A stretch of DNA of 64,000 nucleotides from Streptomyces anulatus. Lineage in GTDB: Bacteria > Actinomycetota > Actinomycetes > Streptomycetales > Streptomycetaceae. The translations under genes were made by a program, and so were the position numbers. The notes beneath the pieces are model-generated. The model was not told where the DNA came from. It worked only from the letters and a program-made list of their open reading frames with translations, and ran no database searches. Location of the stretch: assembly GCF_014650675.1 (NCBI RefSeq), contig NZ_BMVK01000001.1, positions 310,001 to 374,000 of the forward strand, read 5' to 3'. Below are positions 27,114 to 37,883 of this stretch, one piece after another (within the stretch, counting starts at the first letter, position 1; each line of letters starts with the position of its first letter).

Positions 27114-28559
27114 TCACCGCTCTCCGGACGGACGCTTCTTGACGCGCCGTCTCATCGTCTTCCATCTCACCCCGGGCTTCCGCATGGCCAGGGCCGCCTT
27201 GGCGGCTGGGTCCTCCCTTGCGAAGGCGATCATCAGCCCGACCGCGAACATCGTCGGCAGCAGGGCCGACCCCCCGTAGGAGAACAGCGGGAGCGGAACC
27301 CCGGCGATCGGCAACAGGCCGAGCACCGCACCGATGTTGATCACGGCCTGGGCCGTGATCCACGTGGTCACGCCTCCCGCGGCAAACCTCACGAAGGGGT
27401 CCTCCGTGCGTCCGGCCACGCGGATACCCGCATAGCCTAGAGCCGCGAACAGGGCGAGCACGGACAGCGTCCCCGCCAGACCCAGCTCCTCACCGGTGAT
27501 GGCGAAGATGAAGTCGGTGTGGGGTTCCGGGAGTTGACCCCATTTTTCCACACTCGCACCCAGTCCGGAACCGAACCATCCGCCGGACGCCAGAGCATAG
27601 ATCCCGTGTGCGGCCTGCCAGCAGCCGCCCTCCGGGTCGGGCTCGCTCACGCCCATGCAGGCGAGCCGGGACATCCGGTTGGGGCTGGTCCTGATCAGGA
27701 GGAACGCGATGGCGGCGGCGGCGCCGAGGACCCCGGCGAACAGCCGGGTGGGGGCGCCGGCCAGCCAGAGCAGTCCGAACAGGATCGCCGTGAGAATGAT
27801 CGCGGTTCCCATGTCGCCGCCGAGCATGATCAGTCCGAGCAGCATGAAGGCGACCGGCACGAGCGGCACGAGCATGTGCTTCCACTGCGTCAGCAACCGC
27901 TTGTCCTGCTTGCGGGCCAGCAGGTCGGCCCCCCACAGGATGAGGGCCAGCTTGCCGAACTCGCTGGGCTGGAGCTGGAACGGGCCGCCCAGGTAGAGCC
28001 AGTTCTGGTTGCCGTTGACCGACATCCCTATCCCGGGCACCTGGACCAGGACCATCAGGAAGACGGTGACCATCAGTATCGGGTAGGCCAGCGCCCGGTG
28101 GAGCTTCACGGGCATCCGGGCGGCGAGCAGCATCAGAGCGCCCCCGATGACGGCGGCGAGGAACTGCTTTCCGAAGAAGTACGTCGAGGGCTTGCTGATG
28201 TCCAGCGCCTTGATCATCGAGGCGGAGTAGACCATCACCAGGCCCAGCACGGTGATCAGGAGGCTGGAGCCGAGGATCACGTAGTAGGCGGTCAGGGGCC
28301 GGTCCCAGGCCCGCCGTGCCCGTTCGTAGGCGCGGCGCGGTCCGCCGCCGCGCCCGGTGCGCGGGGTGCGGGAGCCCGGGCCGCCGCGTCCGGAGCCGCG
28401 GGGCGTCTCGGGGCGGCGGGCGCCCGTGGCGAGACGCCCGCGCAGGGCGAGCCCGTCGGGCAGCGGTACTCCGGAGGGTGCGGGCGCCGCGGCGAGGGGG
28501 CGGGGAACCGAGGCCCGTGCGCGGTCCCGCCGTACGGCGAATCTCTCGTCGGCCGGCAT
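27114..28559 (-). CDS. ftsW: Septal peptidoglycan glycosyltransferase FtsW
   Basis: 481 residues from ATG 28559, preceded by GAGGGGAC. A Pro/Arg/Gly-rich cytoplasmic N-terminal tail of about 90 residues precedes about ten membrane segments. SEDS-family motifs are visible: QPSEFGKLALILW, GGDMGTAIILT (catalytic-Asp region), FIFAITGEELGLAGT and LPLFSYGGSALLPTM. FtsW polymerises lipid II at the septum with FtsI. The long basic N-tail is larger than in E. coli and may contact FtsZ, as reported for mycobacterial FtsW. Confidence 0.97.
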   Translation of the reverse strand: MPADERFAVRRDRARASVPRPLAAAPAPSGVPLPDGLALRGRLATGARRPETPRGSGRGGPGSRTPRTGRGGGPRRAYERARRAWDRPLTAYYVILGSSLLITVLGLVMVYSASMIKALDISKPSTYFFGKQFLAAVIGGALMLLAARMPVKLHRALAYPILMVTVFLMVLVQVPGIGMSVNGNQNWLYLGGPFQLQPSEFGKLALILWGADLLARKQDKRLLTQWKHMLVPLVPVAFMLLGLIMLGGDMGTAIILTAILFGLLWLAGAPTRLFAGVLGAAAAIAFLLIRTSPNRMSRLACMGVSEPDPEGGCWQAAHGIYALASGGWFGSGLGASVEKWGQLPEPHTDFIFAITGEELGLAGTLSVLALFAALGYAGIRVAGRTEDPFVRFAAGGVTTWITAQAVINIGAVLGLLPIAGVPLPLFSYGGSALLPTMFAVGLMIAFAREDPAAKAALAMRKPGVRWKTMRRRVKKRPSGER

Positions 28560-28623
28560 TGTCGCTGTCCCCTCCACTGCTCGTGCCCGGGGCCCGTGAC
28601 CCCGGGCGCGGAGGCCCGGTCGG

Positions 28624-30054
28624 TCAGGCGCTCTCGTCGGCGCGTGCGCGGACCGCGTCCGCGAACGCCTCGCCCCGCTTGTTGTAGTTGGTGAACATGT
28701 CCATCGAGGCACAGGCCGGGGCCAGCAGTACCGTATCGCCCGGCCGGGCGAGCTCGGCCGCCCGCGCGACCGCTTCGGACATCGCCCCAGTGTCGGTCCG
28801 GTCGAGGTCGACCACCGGGACTTCGGGGGCGTGTCGCGTCAGGGCTTCGCGGATCAGCGCCCGGTCGGCGCCGATCAGCACGACCCCGCGCAGGCGCTTC
28901 GCCGCGCCGGTGACCAGCTCGTCGAACGTGGCGCCCTTGGCCAGTCCGCCCGCGATCCAGACGATGGAGTCGTAGGCGGCGAGGGAGGCCTCGGTGGCAT
29001 GGGTGTTGGTGGCCTTGGAGTCGTCCACGTAACGGACTTCGTCGATGTCCGCGACGTGTTCGATGCGGTGGGCGTCCGGCCGGAAGGCGCGCAGCCCGTC
29101 GCGGACGGCGGCCGGTTCCACGCCGAAGGCGCGGGCGAGGGCCGCGGCGGCGAGGGCGTTGGCGATGTTGTGCGGGGCCGGCGGGTTGACGTCGGTGACC
29201 TCGGCCAGTTCCTGGGCCTGCTTCTGCCGGTTGGCGACGAACGCCCGGTCGACGAGGATGCCGTCGACCACGCCGAGCTGCGAGGGGCCGGGGGCGCCGA
29301 GGGTGAACCCGATGGCCCGGCAGCCCTCTTCGACGTCCGCCTCGCGCACCAGGTCCTCGGTGGCCGGGTCGGCCGCGTTGTAGACGCAGGCGACCGTGTT
29401 GCCCTCGTAGACGCGGCCCTTGTCGGCGGCGTACGCCGCCATCGAGCCGTGCCAGTCGAGGTGGTCCGGCGCCAGGTTGAGGACGGCGGCGGAGTGGGCG
29501 CGCAGGGAGGGCGCCCAGTGCAGCTGGTAGCTGGAGAGTTCGACGGCGAGGACGTCGTACTCGGTCTCGCCGAGCACCGCGTCCAGCAGCGATACGCCGA
29601 TGTTGCCGACGGCCGCGGTGCGCAGGCCCGCCGCCTCCAGGATCGAGGCCAGCATCCGTACGGTCGTGGTCTTGCCGTTGGTGCCGGTGACCGCGAGCCA
29701 GGGGGCGGGCTTCCTGCCGTTGTCGCCGCGCAGTCGCCAGGCCAGTTCGACGTCGCCCCAGACCGGGACGCCCGCCTCGGCGGCAGCCAGGAAGAGCGGC
29801 TTGTCCGGCTGCCAGCCGGGGGCGGTGACGACGAGTTCCGTGGACGGCGGCAGGGTCGCGCCGTCGCCGAGGCGCACGGTGATGCCGAGCGCCTCCAGTT
29901 CGACCGCCTGCGCGCGGGCGCGCTCGTCGTCGCCGTCGTTGACGACGGTGACGAGCGCGCCGCGCTCGTGCAGGGCGCGGGCCGCGGGGATCCCGCTGAC
30001 GCCGAGCCCGGCGACGGTGACGTGCTTGCCCTGCCAGTCCACGGTGCTGCTCAC
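28624..30054 (-). CDS. murD: UDP-MurNAc-L-alanine:D-glutamate ligase
   Basis: 476 residues. Start GTG 30054 overlaps the mraY stop codon (GTGA). The ATP-binding loop [21 protein letters not shown] and the C-terminal [16 protein letters not shown] are Mur-ligase marks. It adds D-Glu to UDP-MurNAc-L-Ala in the cytoplasm. A second possible start (GTG, 12 bases inside) exists, but the overlap favours the first. The 64-base gap to ftsW carries the ftsW ribosome site. Confidence 0.97.
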   Translation of the reverse strand: MSSTVDWQGKHVTVAGLGVSGIPAARALHERGALVTVVNDGDDERARAQAVELEALGITVRLGDGATLPPSTELVVTAPGWQPDKPLFLAAAEAGVPVWGDVELAWRLRGDNGRKPAPWLAVTGTNGKTTTVRMLASILEAAGLRTAAVGNIGVSLLDAVLGETEYDVLAVELSSYQLHWAPSLRAHSAAVLNLAPDHLDWHGSMAAYAADKGRVYEGNTVACVYNAADPATEDLVREADVEEGCRAIGFTLGAPGPSQLGVVDGILVDRAFVANRQKQAQELAEVTDVNPPAPHNIANALAAAALARAFGVEPAAVRDGLRAFRPDAHRIEHVADIDEVRYVDDSKATNTHATEASLAAYDSIVWIAGGLAKGATFDELVTGAAKRLRGVVLIGADRALIREALTRHAPEVPVVDLDRTDTGAMSEAVARAAELARPGDTVLLAPACASMDMFTNYNKRGEAFADAVRARADESA

Positions 30055-31121
30055 TTCTTGGCTGCCCATCCCGCGTAGAAGAGGCCGAGGCCGACGATCA
30101 CGCACATGCCCTGGATGATCCAGAAGCGGACCACGACAAGGACTTCGGACCACCCCTTGAGTTCGAAGTGGTGCTGGAGCGGTGCCATCCGGAAGACCCG
30201 CTTGCCGGTCATCTTGAACGAACCGACCTGGATGACCACGGACATGGTGATCATCACGAAGAGGCCGCCGAGGATGGCGAGGAGGAACTCGGTGCGGGAC
30301 AGGATCGCGAGGCCCGCGAGGGCGCCGCCGAGGGCGAGCGAGCCGGTATCGCCCATGAAGATCTTGGCGGGCGAGGTGTTCCACCACAGGAAGCCGAAAC
30401 AGGCGCCCATCAGCGCGGCGGCGACGACGGCGAGGTCGAGCGGGTCGCGTACCTCGAAACAGGCGCCGGGGTTGGTCAGGTTGTCCGCGTTGGCGCAGGA
30501 CTCCTGGAACTGCCAGAGACCGATGAAGGTGTAGGCCCCGAAGACCATCACCGAGGCGCCGGTGGCCAGACCGTCGAGGCCGTCCGTGAGGTTCACGCCG
30601 TTGGACATGGCGAGGATCATGAACAGCGCCCAGACGCAGAACAGCACCGGGCCGATCGACCAGCCGAAGTCCTCGACGAACGAGAGCCGGTCGGAGGCCG
30701 GGGTGTTGCCCGCGGAGTTGGGGAACTGGAGCGAGAGCACCGCGAAGGCGATGCCGACGATCAGCTGTCCGGCCATCTTCGCCTTGGCCCGCAGACCGAG
30801 CGAACGCTGCTTGACGATCTTGATGTAGTCGTCGAGGAAGCCGACGAGCCCCATCCCGGTCATGAGGAACAGCACGAGGACGCCGGAGTAGCGGATGTCC
30901 TCACCCGTGATGACCTTCGCGAGGAGGTACGCGATGATCGTCGCCAGGATGAAGGCGATGCCGCCCATCGTGGGCGTGCCCTTCTTGCTGCCGTGCGTGC
31001 GCGGGCCGTCGTCCCGGATGAACTGCCCGTATCCCTTGCGGGCCAGCAGCTTGATCAGCAGCGGAGTACCGACCAGGGTCAGAAAGAGCCCGATGGCCCC
31101 CGCGAAGAGGATCTGCCTCAT
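30051..31121 (-). CDS. mraY: Phospho-MurNAc-pentapeptide transferase (lipid I synthase)
   Basis: 356 residues, about ten membrane segments. The catalytic motifs are [19 protein letters not shown] and [12 protein letters not shown]. It attaches phospho-MurNAc-pentapeptide to undecaprenyl phosphate in the membrane. ATG 31121 overlaps the murF stop (ATGA), and its own stop overlaps the murD start, so translation is coupled on both sides. Confidence 0.98.
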   Translation of the reverse strand: MRQILFAGAIGLFLTLVGTPLLIKLLARKGYGQFIRDDGPRTHGSKKGTPTMGGIAFILATIIAYLLAKVITGEDIRYSGVLVLFLMTGMGLVGFLDDYIKIVKQRSLGLRAKAKMAGQLIVGIAFAVLSLQFPNSAGNTPASDRLSFVEDFGWSIGPVLFCVWALFMILAMSNGVNLTDGLDGLATGASVMVFGAYTFIGLWQFQESCANADNLTNPGACFEVRDPLDLAVVAAALMGACFGFLWWNTSPAKIFMGDTGSLALGGALAGLAILSRTEFLLAILGGLFVMITMSVVIQVGSFKMTGKRVFRMAPLQHHFELKGWSEVLVVVRFWIIQGMCVIVGLGLFYAGWAAKK

Positions 31122-32539
31122 CGGCCGGCGACCTCGCCCTCGGTCGAGTTCTCCAGCAGTGCCAGGGCGACCTTCTCCAGGCCGACCGACCGGGACGCCT
31201 TCACCAGCACGACGTCTCCCGGGCGCAGTTCACTGCGCAACAGGTCGACGGCCGCCTGTGCGTCGGACACGTGCACCGACTCCTCACCCCACGAACCCTC
31301 GTTATATGCGCCCAGTTGCAGCCAGGAGGCTTCTCTCCCCCCGACAGCGACGAGCTTGCTGACGTTGAGCCGGACGGCTAGCCGTCCGACCGCGTCGTGC
31401 TCGGCGAGCGACGCGTCACCGAGCTCGGCCATCTGACCGAGCACCGCCCAGGTGCGCCCCCCGTCGGCCCCTCGGGCCTGGCCCATGGCAGCCAGCGCAC
31501 GCAGTGCGGCTCTCATGGATTCGGGGTTCGCGTTGTAGGCGTCGTTGACGACCGTCACACCGTCCGGACGCTCGGTGACCTCCATGCGCCAGCGGGAGAG
31601 GGTGCCCGCCTCCGAGAGCGCCTCGGCGATCTCGGTCACGGACATGCCCAACTCATGGGCGACGGCGGCCGCGGCGAGCGCGTTCGACACGTGGTGCTCA
31701 CCGTACAGGCGCATGGTCACGTCGCTGCACCCGGTGGGTGTGTGGAGCTCGAAGGCGGGCCGCCCGTCGGCGGTCATCCTGACCTTCTCGCCCCGTACGT
31801 CCGCTTCCGGGGCTTCTCCGAAGAGCAGGACGCGGGCCTTGGTGCGCGAGGCCATGGCGCGGACGAGCGGGTCGTCCGCGTTGAGCACGGCGCAGCCGTC
31901 CTCGGGCAGGACCTCGACCAGCTCGCCCTTGGCCTGGGCGATGGCCTCCCGGCTGCCGAACTCGCCGAGGTGCGCGGAGCCGACGTTGAGGACCAGGCCG
32001 ATCCGGGGTGGCGTGAGGTTGGCCAGGTAGTGGATGTGGCCGACGCCGCGGGCCCCCATCTCCAGGACCAGGTGCTCGGTCTCGGCGGTGGCGGTCAGCG
32101 CCGTGACCGGCAGGCCGATCTCGTTGTTGAGGGAGCCGGGCGTCCAGACGGTCGGGCCCTTGCGCTGGAGGAGCTGGGCGATCAGGTCCTTGGTGGACGT
32201 CTTGCCGGCGGATCCGGTGAGTCCGACGACGGTGGTGCCGAGGCGTTCGACCACGGCACGGGCGAGGGCTCCGAGCGCGCCGACGACGTCGTCCACGACG
32301 ATCGCCGGAACGCCGACGGGGCGGGCCGCCAGTACGGCTGCCGCGCCCGCCTCGACGGCGCGCACGGCGTAGTCGTGGCCGTCGACCCGTTCGCCGGCGA
32401 ACGCGGCGAACAGGCTGCCTGGCGCGACCTCGCGGGAGTCGATGACGACGGGTCCGGTCACGGTGACTGCCGGATCCGGTATGTCGTACGACTGCCCGCC
32501 GACGATTTCGGCGATCTCGGCGAGGGAAAGGGTGATCAC
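31118..32539 (-). CDS. murF: UDP-MurNAc-tripeptide:D-Ala-D-Ala ligase
   Basis: 473 residues from GTG 32539, four bases after the murE stop. The ATP-binding loop is [28 protein letters not shown] and LGQMAELG are MurF-typical. It adds D-Ala-D-Ala, completing the cytoplasmic pentapeptide precursor. The frame is open a little further upstream, but the GTG start with the murE stop directly before it fits a coupled operon. Confidence 0.97.
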   Translation of the reverse strand: MITLSLAEIAEIVGGQSYDIPDPAVTVTGPVVIDSREVAPGSLFAAFAGERVDGHDYAVRAVEAGAAAVLAARPVGVPAIVVDDVVGALGALARAVVERLGTTVVGLTGSAGKTSTKDLIAQLLQRKGPTVWTPGSLNNEIGLPVTALTATAETEHLVLEMGARGVGHIHYLANLTPPRIGLVLNVGSAHLGEFGSREAIAQAKGELVEVLPEDGCAVLNADDPLVRAMASRTKARVLLFGEAPEADVRGEKVRMTADGRPAFELHTPTGCSDVTMRLYGEHHVSNALAAAAVAHELGMSVTEIAEALSEAGTLSRWRMEVTERPDGVTVVNDAYNANPESMRAALRALAAMGQARGADGGRTWAVLGQMAELGDASLAEHDAVGRLAVRLNVSKLVAVGGREASWLQLGAYNEGSWGEESVHVSDAQAAVDLLRSELRPGDVVLVKASRSVGLEKVALALLENSTEGEVAGR

Positions 32540-32543
32540 TTGG

Positions 32544-34262
32544 TCATCCCTGACTGTTGTTCTCGAGGTGAGGGGCACGGTCCGCGGCGCCGGGGCGCGC
32601 CAGGGACCGCTCGATGGCTGCGTGCAGGACCTTGCGGTCGTCGAAGGCGCGTACCACCCCGTGGATGTCCTGGCCCTGTTCGTGCCCCTTGCCCGCGACG
32701 AGGACGGTGTCGCCCGCCTCCGCCCGGGCGACGGCTGCGGCGATGGCGGAGGCGCGGTCGGCGTCGACCAGCACGTCGCCGCGCTCGTGGACGGGCACTT
32801 CGGCGGCGCCGGAGAGCATCGCGGCGAGGATCGCGAGGGGGTCCTCGGAGCGGGGGTTGTCGGAGGTCAGCACGGCGGTGTCGGCGAGCCGGGCGGCTGC
32901 CGCGCCCATCGGGCCGCGCTTGGTGGTGTCGCGGTCGCCGCCGCAGCCGAGGACGATGTGCACCTTGCCCTCGGTGACCTTGCGCAGGGAACGCAGTACG
33001 GACTCGACGGCGTCGGTCTTGTGCGCGTAGTCGACGACGGCGAGGTAGGGCTGTCCGGCGTCCACCCGCTCCAGTCGGCCGGGGACCCCGGGGACGGCCG
33101 CGATGCCGTCGGCGGCGGTCTGCGGGTCGACGCCCGCGACGGCCAGCGTGACGATCGCGGCGAGGGTGTTGGCGACGTTGAACGGGCCGGGCAGCGGGGC
33201 GCGGGCGGTGATCCGCTCGCCCTTCGGGCCGACGGCGGTGAAGGTGCTGTCCTGCGGGCCGACCTCGACGTCCTCGGCGTGCCAGTCGGCGTCCGGGTGG
33301 CCCTCGGCGGAGAAGCTGGTGACCGGCACCCCGGACTCGGTCAGGAGCCTGCGGCCGTACTCGTCGTCGTAGTTCACGACGCCGCGGTGGCTGCGCTCGG
33401 GGGTGAACAGCTGGGCCTTGGCCTGGAAGTAGTCCTCCATGCCGGAGTGGAACTCCATGTGCTCCGGGCTGAGGTTGTTGAAGACGGCGACGTCGAAGAC
33501 GCAGCCGTCGACGCGGCCGAGCACCAGGGCGTGGCTGGAGACCTCCATCGCGACGGCCTCGACGCCGCGTTCGCGCATGACGGCGAACAGGGCCTGGAGG
33601 TCGGTGGCTTCGGGGGTGGTGCGCTCGGACTTGATGCGTTCGTCGCCGATCCGCATCTCGACGGTGCCGATCAGCCCGGTGGGGCGTCCGGCGGCGCGCA
33701 GTCCGCCCTCGACGAGGTACGCGGTGGTGGTCTTGCCGGAGGTTCCGGTGATGCCGAGCTGGAGAAGGCCGATGCCGGGCCGCCCGTAGATGTCGGCGGC
33801 CAGCTCGCCCATGACGGCGCGCGGGTCCTCGATGACCAGCACCGGCAGGCCGGTGGCGGCGGCGCGTTCGGCGCCGGCGGGGTCGGTGAGGACGGCGGCG
33901 GCGCCGAGGCCCGCGGCCTGGGCCGCGAAGTCGGCGCCGTGGAAACGGGCGCCGGGCAGGGCCGCGTACACGTCGCCCGGGCGCACGGCCCGCGAGTCGT
34001 GCGTGATGCCGGTGATCTCACCGGACCCGGCCGCTTCGACGCCGAGCCGGTCTGCCAGCTCGCCGAGCGGGGTGGGCCGGAGCCGGTCCGGTCGGGGCGC
34101 TCCCGGGTAGGTCACAGGCGCGTCCTTCTGAGAGGTTTGGGACTGATCAGCGTGGGGCACGGCGGTGAGCGTACCGGGCCGGTGCGGAGTCTCGCGAAGC
34201 GAGGGACCCTGGTTCCGGCGGTTCTCGTTCCGGTTCCCGGGATCGGGGGTGATGGTTGTCAC
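32544..34262 (-). CDS. murE: UDP-MurNAc-L-Ala-D-Glu:diaminopimelate ligase
   Basis: 572 residues if started at GTG 34262; the first ~50 residues are Arg/Asn/Gln-rich and may be non-coding, and GTG 34115 (giving VTYPGAPRP) is a good alternative. The ATP loop is ITGTSGKTTTAY. The DNPR motif (TSDNPRSED) marks diaminopimelate-adding MurE. HDSRAVRPGDVYAAL and EVSSHALVLGRV are typical. Streptomyces use LL-diaminopimelate at this position. The gene follows ftsI by 40 bases. Confidence 0.95.
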   Translation of the reverse strand: MTTITPDPGNRNENRRNQGPSLRETPHRPGTLTAVPHADQSQTSQKDAPVTYPGAPRPDRLRPTPLGELADRLGVEAAGSGEITGITHDSRAVRPGDVYAALPGARFHGADFAAQAAGLGAAAVLTDPAGAERAAATGLPVLVIEDPRAVMGELAADIYGRPGIGLLQLGITGTSGKTTTAYLVEGGLRAAGRPTGLIGTVEMRIGDERIKSERTTPEATDLQALFAVMRERGVEAVAMEVSSHALVLGRVDGCVFDVAVFNNLSPEHMEFHSGMEDYFQAKAQLFTPERSHRGVVNYDDEYGRRLLTESGVPVTSFSAEGHPDADWHAEDVEVGPQDSTFTAVGPKGERITARAPLPGPFNVANTLAAIVTLAVAGVDPQTAADGIAAVPGVPGRLERVDAGQPYLAVVDYAHKTDAVESVLRSLRKVTEGKVHIVLGCGGDRDTTKRGPMGAAAARLADTAVLTSDNPRSEDPLAILAAMLSGAAEVPVHERGDVLVDADRASAIAAAVARAEAGDTVLVAGKGHEQGQDIHGVVRAFDDRKVLHAAIERSLARPGAADRAPHLENNSQG

Positions 34263-34302
34263 TGAGGGTTCCCTTGAAGGGGATGCTCGCGCATCCCCGT
34301 GT

Positions 34303-36291
34303 TCACTCGCCGGGCTTGAAGGACACCGGCAGCCGGGGCGGCTCGCTGCCGGACGGTGGGGTCTGGAGCGTCTTGAGCGCGAACTCCATGACCTGCTTGT
34401 AGATCGGGCCGCAGATCTGGCCGCCGAAGTAACTGCCCTTGGTGGGGTTCTGGATCGCGCAGTAGACGGTGATCTGCGGGTTGTCGGCGGGGGCGAAGCC
34501 CGCGAAGGAGGCGGTGTAGCCCTTGTAGACGCCGCGGACGGGGTCGACGCGGTTGGCGGTGCCGGTCTTGCCCGCGACCCGGTAGCCGGGGATGGCGGCC
34601 TTGGTGCCGGTCCCTTCCCGGTCGTCGACGACGGACTCCAGCATCGTCGCCAGGGTCTTGGCGGTCTTCTCGCTGACCACCCGGTTCTCCTCGGGGGCCT
34701 CGGCCGGGGCGAAGCGCCCGTCGGAGCCCTTGGCGCCGCGGACGAGGGTGGGGGCGATCCGTACGCCCCCGTTGGCGATGGTGGAGTAGACCGAGGCGGC
34801 CTGGACGGCGTTGAGCGAGAGGCCCTGACCGAACGGAATCGTGTACTGCTGCGAGGTCGACCAGTCCTTGGGGTGGGCCAGCAGGCCCGGCGACTCCCCG
34901 GGGTAGCCGAGCCCGGTCTTGGAGCCGAGGCCGAACTTGCGCAGGTAGGAGTAGAGGACCTGGTTGGACTCCGCCTGGGTCTTGCCGAGCTGACCGGTCG
35001 CCAGGATGGTGCCGATGTTGCTGGACTTGGCGAGGACCCCGTTGAGCGTGAGGTACCAGGTGGGGTGGTCCACGTCGTCCTTGAAGAGCCGGTCGCCGCG
35101 GTGCAGCCGGTTGGGGACGGTGACGTGGGTGCCGGGCGTGGCGGCCTTCTCCTCCAGTACGGCGGCCATGGACATGACCTTGCTGGTGGAGCCGGGCTCG
35201 TACACGTCCTGGAGGGCGGCGTTGCCGAGGGAGGCGGAGGTCACCTGGGAGAGGTCGTTGGGGTCGTAGCCGGGGGCGTTGGCCATGGCCAGCAGCTCGC
35301 CGGTCCGCGTGTTCTGCACGATGACGTAGCCGCGGTCGGCCTTGGACTTCTCGACCTGGTCGCTGATGGCCTTCTGGGCGGCCCACTGGATGTCGCGGTC
35401 GATGGTCAGCTCGATGTCGGAGCCGGGCACGGCCGGGATCTCGCTGCCGCCCGCGGTGGGAACCCGACGGCCGCCGGCCTGGGCGTAGCGGATCTTGCCG
35501 TCCTCGCCCGCGAGTTCCTTGTTCAGCTGCGATTCGAGGCCGCCGCCGCCCTTGCCGTCGGCGCTGACGAATCCCAGTATCCCGGCGGCGAGGTCCCCGT
35601 TGGGGTAGACGCGCTTGGTGGTCGGCACCTGGAGGACGCCGGCCAGGACGTTGGCTCCCGGGCCGCCCTTCAGCTTGTCCTCGTACGCCTTCTCGGCGAA
35701 GACGGACTTGAGGTCCTTGATCTGCTTCCAGACCTGGGGGGTCTGCCGGTAGGCGAGGACGGTGTAGCGGGCCCCCGGCTCGGAGAGCTTCTCGACGAGC
35801 TCGTCGACGTCCTTGCCGAGGATCGGGGCGAGCAGGGCCGCGGCCTGCTGGGGCGCATCGGGGGCCTTGCTGTCTTCGGGCGTGAACATCTTCGGGTCGG
35901 CCGTGATGTTGTGCGCGTCCACGCTGGTGGCGAGTGCGACGCCCTTGCGGTCGGTGATCTCGCCGCGCTCGGCGGCGACCGTGTACTCCAGGTAGCGGTT
36001 CTTCTCGGCCTTGGCCGCGTACGCGCTGGCGTCGACGGCCTGGACCTGGAGCAGACGGGCCACGAAGGCCAGCATGACCAGCGTCAGCCCGAGGCTGACG
36101 AGCCGCAGCCGGGGGCGGGGGCTGCCGAGCCGCAGGGAGCGCGGTGTGCCTCCGCGCGCGGTGGTGCGCCCCGCTGCGGGACGGGGGCGGCGGGTGGGTG
36201 GGCGTGCGCCGGAGCGGCCGGATCCCGATCCCCCGCTACGGGGGCGGGCCGGTCCGGGTACGCGGCGGCGCGGCGGTTCCTTGGGCGGCAC
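34303..36291 (-). CDS. ftsI: Septal transpeptidase FtsI (PBP3)
   Basis: 662 residues from GTG 36291, four bases after the ftsL stop. A long basic, Pro/Gly-rich N-tail (about 55 residues) precedes one membrane segment (LVSLGLTLVMLAFVARLLQV). A PBP dimerisation region and transpeptidase domain follow, with the active-site S368-T-S-K371, AKSSNIGTI, and VAGKTGTANRV (KTG). It crosslinks septal peptidoglycan with FtsW and is the target of beta-lactams. Confidence 0.97.
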   Translation of the reverse strand: MPPKEPPRRRVPGPARPRSGGSGSGRSGARPPTRRPRPAAGRTTARGGTPRSLRLGSPRPRLRLVSLGLTLVMLAFVARLLQVQAVDASAYAAKAEKNRYLEYTVAAERGEITDRKGVALATSVDAHNITADPKMFTPEDSKAPDAPQQAAALLAPILGKDVDELVEKLSEPGARYTVLAYRQTPQVWKQIKDLKSVFAEKAYEDKLKGGPGANVLAGVLQVPTTKRVYPNGDLAAGILGFVSADGKGGGGLESQLNKELAGEDGKIRYAQAGGRRVPTAGGSEIPAVPGSDIELTIDRDIQWAAQKAISDQVEKSKADRGYVIVQNTRTGELLAMANAPGYDPNDLSQVTSASLGNAALQDVYEPGSTSKVMSMAAVLEEKAATPGTHVTVPNRLHRGDRLFKDDVDHPTWYLTLNGVLAKSSNIGTILATGQLGKTQAESNQVLYSYLRKFGLGSKTGLGYPGESPGLLAHPKDWSTSQQYTIPFGQGLSLNAVQAASVYSTIANGGVRIAPTLVRGAKGSDGRFAPAEAPEENRVVSEKTAKTLATMLESVVDDREGTGTKAAIPGYRVAGKTGTANRVDPVRGVYKGYTASFAGFAPADNPQITVYCAIQNPTKGSYFGGQICGPIYKQVMEFALKTLQTPPSGSEPPRLPVSFKPGE

Positions 36292-36295
36292 TGCG

Positions 36296-36856
36296 TCACC
36301 TGCCGGGGCTCGTCGGGGGCGGGGTGCTCTCCGCCGCGGGGGCGGTCGCGGAGTCGGATTCGGCCGCGGGTGCGGATCCGGAGGGCGAAGCGGAGCCGGA
36401 GGCCCCGGTGGCGGTGGCGTCGGGGTCCGGTGCGGCGCCTGCCGAGGCGCGGGGGCTCGGTGTGGGGCTCGGGCTCGGCGGCGGGGCGGTGGCCTCGGTG
36501 GGGTTGCCGCGGACCGTGCCGTCCGGGTCCAGGAAGGCGGGGCTGCCGCCGGGGACCATGCCCAGCTCCCGGGCCCGGCGTTCCAGGGCGTCGGGCTGGG
36601 AACGGCTGTCGACGTCGCGCTGGAGGGCCTGCTGCTCGTCGGTGAGCTCGGTGGTGTCCCGCTTCAGCTCGCTGAGCCTGAACGATCCCTCGTTGAGCGC
36701 GGAGTTCAGCAGGAGCAGGGTGATGAGCCCGCCGCCCAGGAGCAGGACCACCAGCAGCACGAAGGGGGTGCGGGCCGCGGTGCTGGGCCCGGTGGACGGC
36801 ATCAGCCGGGCGAGCCGCGCGGCCCGCCCCTTCAGCGGTGCGGCCGGTTTGCTCAC
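36296..36856 (-). CDS. ftsL: Cell division protein FtsL-like
   Basis: 186 residues from GTG 36856. One membrane segment (about 31-53: FVLLVVLLLGGGLITLLLLN) and a short extracytoplasmic coiled coil (LSELKRDTTELTDEQQALQRDV) fit FtsL/DivIC. The last ~80 residues are an unusual Pro/Ser/Ala/Asp-rich tail, low complexity. The position between rsmH and ftsI is the canonical FtsL place. It joins FtsQ and recruits FtsW/FtsI. Confidence 0.9.
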   Translation of the reverse strand: MSKPAAPLKGRAARLARLMPSTGPSTAARTPFVLLVVLLLGGGLITLLLLNSALNEGSFRLSELKRDTTELTDEQQALQRDVDSRSQPDALERRARELGMVPGGSPAFLDPDGTVRGNPTEATAPPPSPSPTPSPRASAGAAPDPDATATGASGSASPSGSAPAAESDSATAPAAESTPPPTSPGR

Positions 36857-36917
36857 CGCACGGCTCCCCTGCCGCCCGGCGTCGGGCGACCGCTTCGCGT
36901 CGGGCGACGCCGGGCGC

Positions 36918-37883
36918 TCATCGCTCCTCCGCGCGGATGCGCTGGGCGCCGCGCAGCCGGGCGGGGGCGGCGCGCCGGTTCTCGGCGACCTCCTCCTCGG
37001 TGGGCAGCTCGGCGCCCCGGGTGAGCTGCTTCAGCCGGGGCTGGTAGCGCTCGGGGACGACGGGCAGTCCGGGGGGCGCGGTGTTGGCGGCGCCGGCCGC
37101 GAAGACCTGCTTGACCAGCCGGTCCTCCAGCGAGTGGTAGGACAGCACGGCGATGCGGCCGCCGACGTCGAGGCACTGGACGGCGGCCGGAATGGCCCGC
37201 TCCAGGACGCTCAGCTCGCCGTTGACCTCGATGCGCAGGGCCTGGAAGGTCCGCTTCGCGGGGTTGCCGCCGGTGCGCTTGGCGGCCTGCGGCAGCGCGT
37301 CGCGGATCAGCTCGACGAGCCGGGCGCTGTTGCTGAACGGCTCCTTCTCGCGCTCGCGCACGACGGCGGAGACGATCCGCTTGGCCTGCTTCTCCTCGCC
37401 GTACGCGCGCAGGATCCGGACCAGTTCGCCGGGCGGATAGGTGTTGAGCACCTCGGCGGCGCCCATGCCGGTGCTCTGGTCCATCCGCATGTCGAGCGGG
37501 GCGTCCTGGGCGTACGCGAATCCGCGGTCGGCCTCGTCCAGTTGCATGGAGGAGACGCCGAGGTCGAACAGCACGCCCTGGACCTTGGGGATCCCGAGCC
37601 GCGCGAGGACCTCGGGGAGCTCGTCGTAGACGGCGTGGACGAGGGTGGCGCGGTCGCCGTAGGGGGCGAGCCGTTCGCCGGAGAGGCGGAGCGCCTCCTT
37701 GTCGCGGTCCAGGGCGATCAGCCGGGCGGTGGGGAAGGAGGCGAGCAGCGCCTCGCTGTGGCCGCCGAGGCCGAGGGTGCAGTCGACGACCACGGGCTCC
37801 GGGTGGGCCGGGTCCTGGAGAGCCGGGGCCAACAGGTCCAGACACCTCTGGAGCATCACCGGGACGTGTCGGGTCTGGCTCAA
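36918..37883 (-). CDS. rsmH: 16S rRNA (cytosine-1402 N4) methyltransferase
   Basis: 321 residues. Start is TTG 37883, supported by GAGAGGG eight bases upstream. SAM-binding motif [15 protein letters not shown], then [20 protein letters not shown] and the late [12 protein letters not shown] are RsmH (MraW) marks. It methylates C1402 in the ribosomal P site. It is the first gene of the dcw cluster here: no mraZ is found in front of it. Confidence 0.96.
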   Translation of the reverse strand: MSQTRHVPVMLQRCLDLLAPALQDPAHPEPVVVDCTLGLGGHSEALLASFPTARLIALDRDKEALRLSGERLAPYGDRATLVHAVYDELPEVLARLGIPKVQGVLFDLGVSSMQLDEADRGFAYAQDAPLDMRMDQSTGMGAAEVLNTYPPGELVRILRAYGEEKQAKRIVSAVVREREKEPFSNSARLVELIRDALPQAAKRTGGNPAKRTFQALRIEVNGELSVLERAIPAAVQCLDVGGRIAVLSYHSLEDRLVKQVFAAGAANTAPPGLPVVPERYQPRLKQLTRGAELPTEEEVAENRRAAPARLRGAQRIRAEER

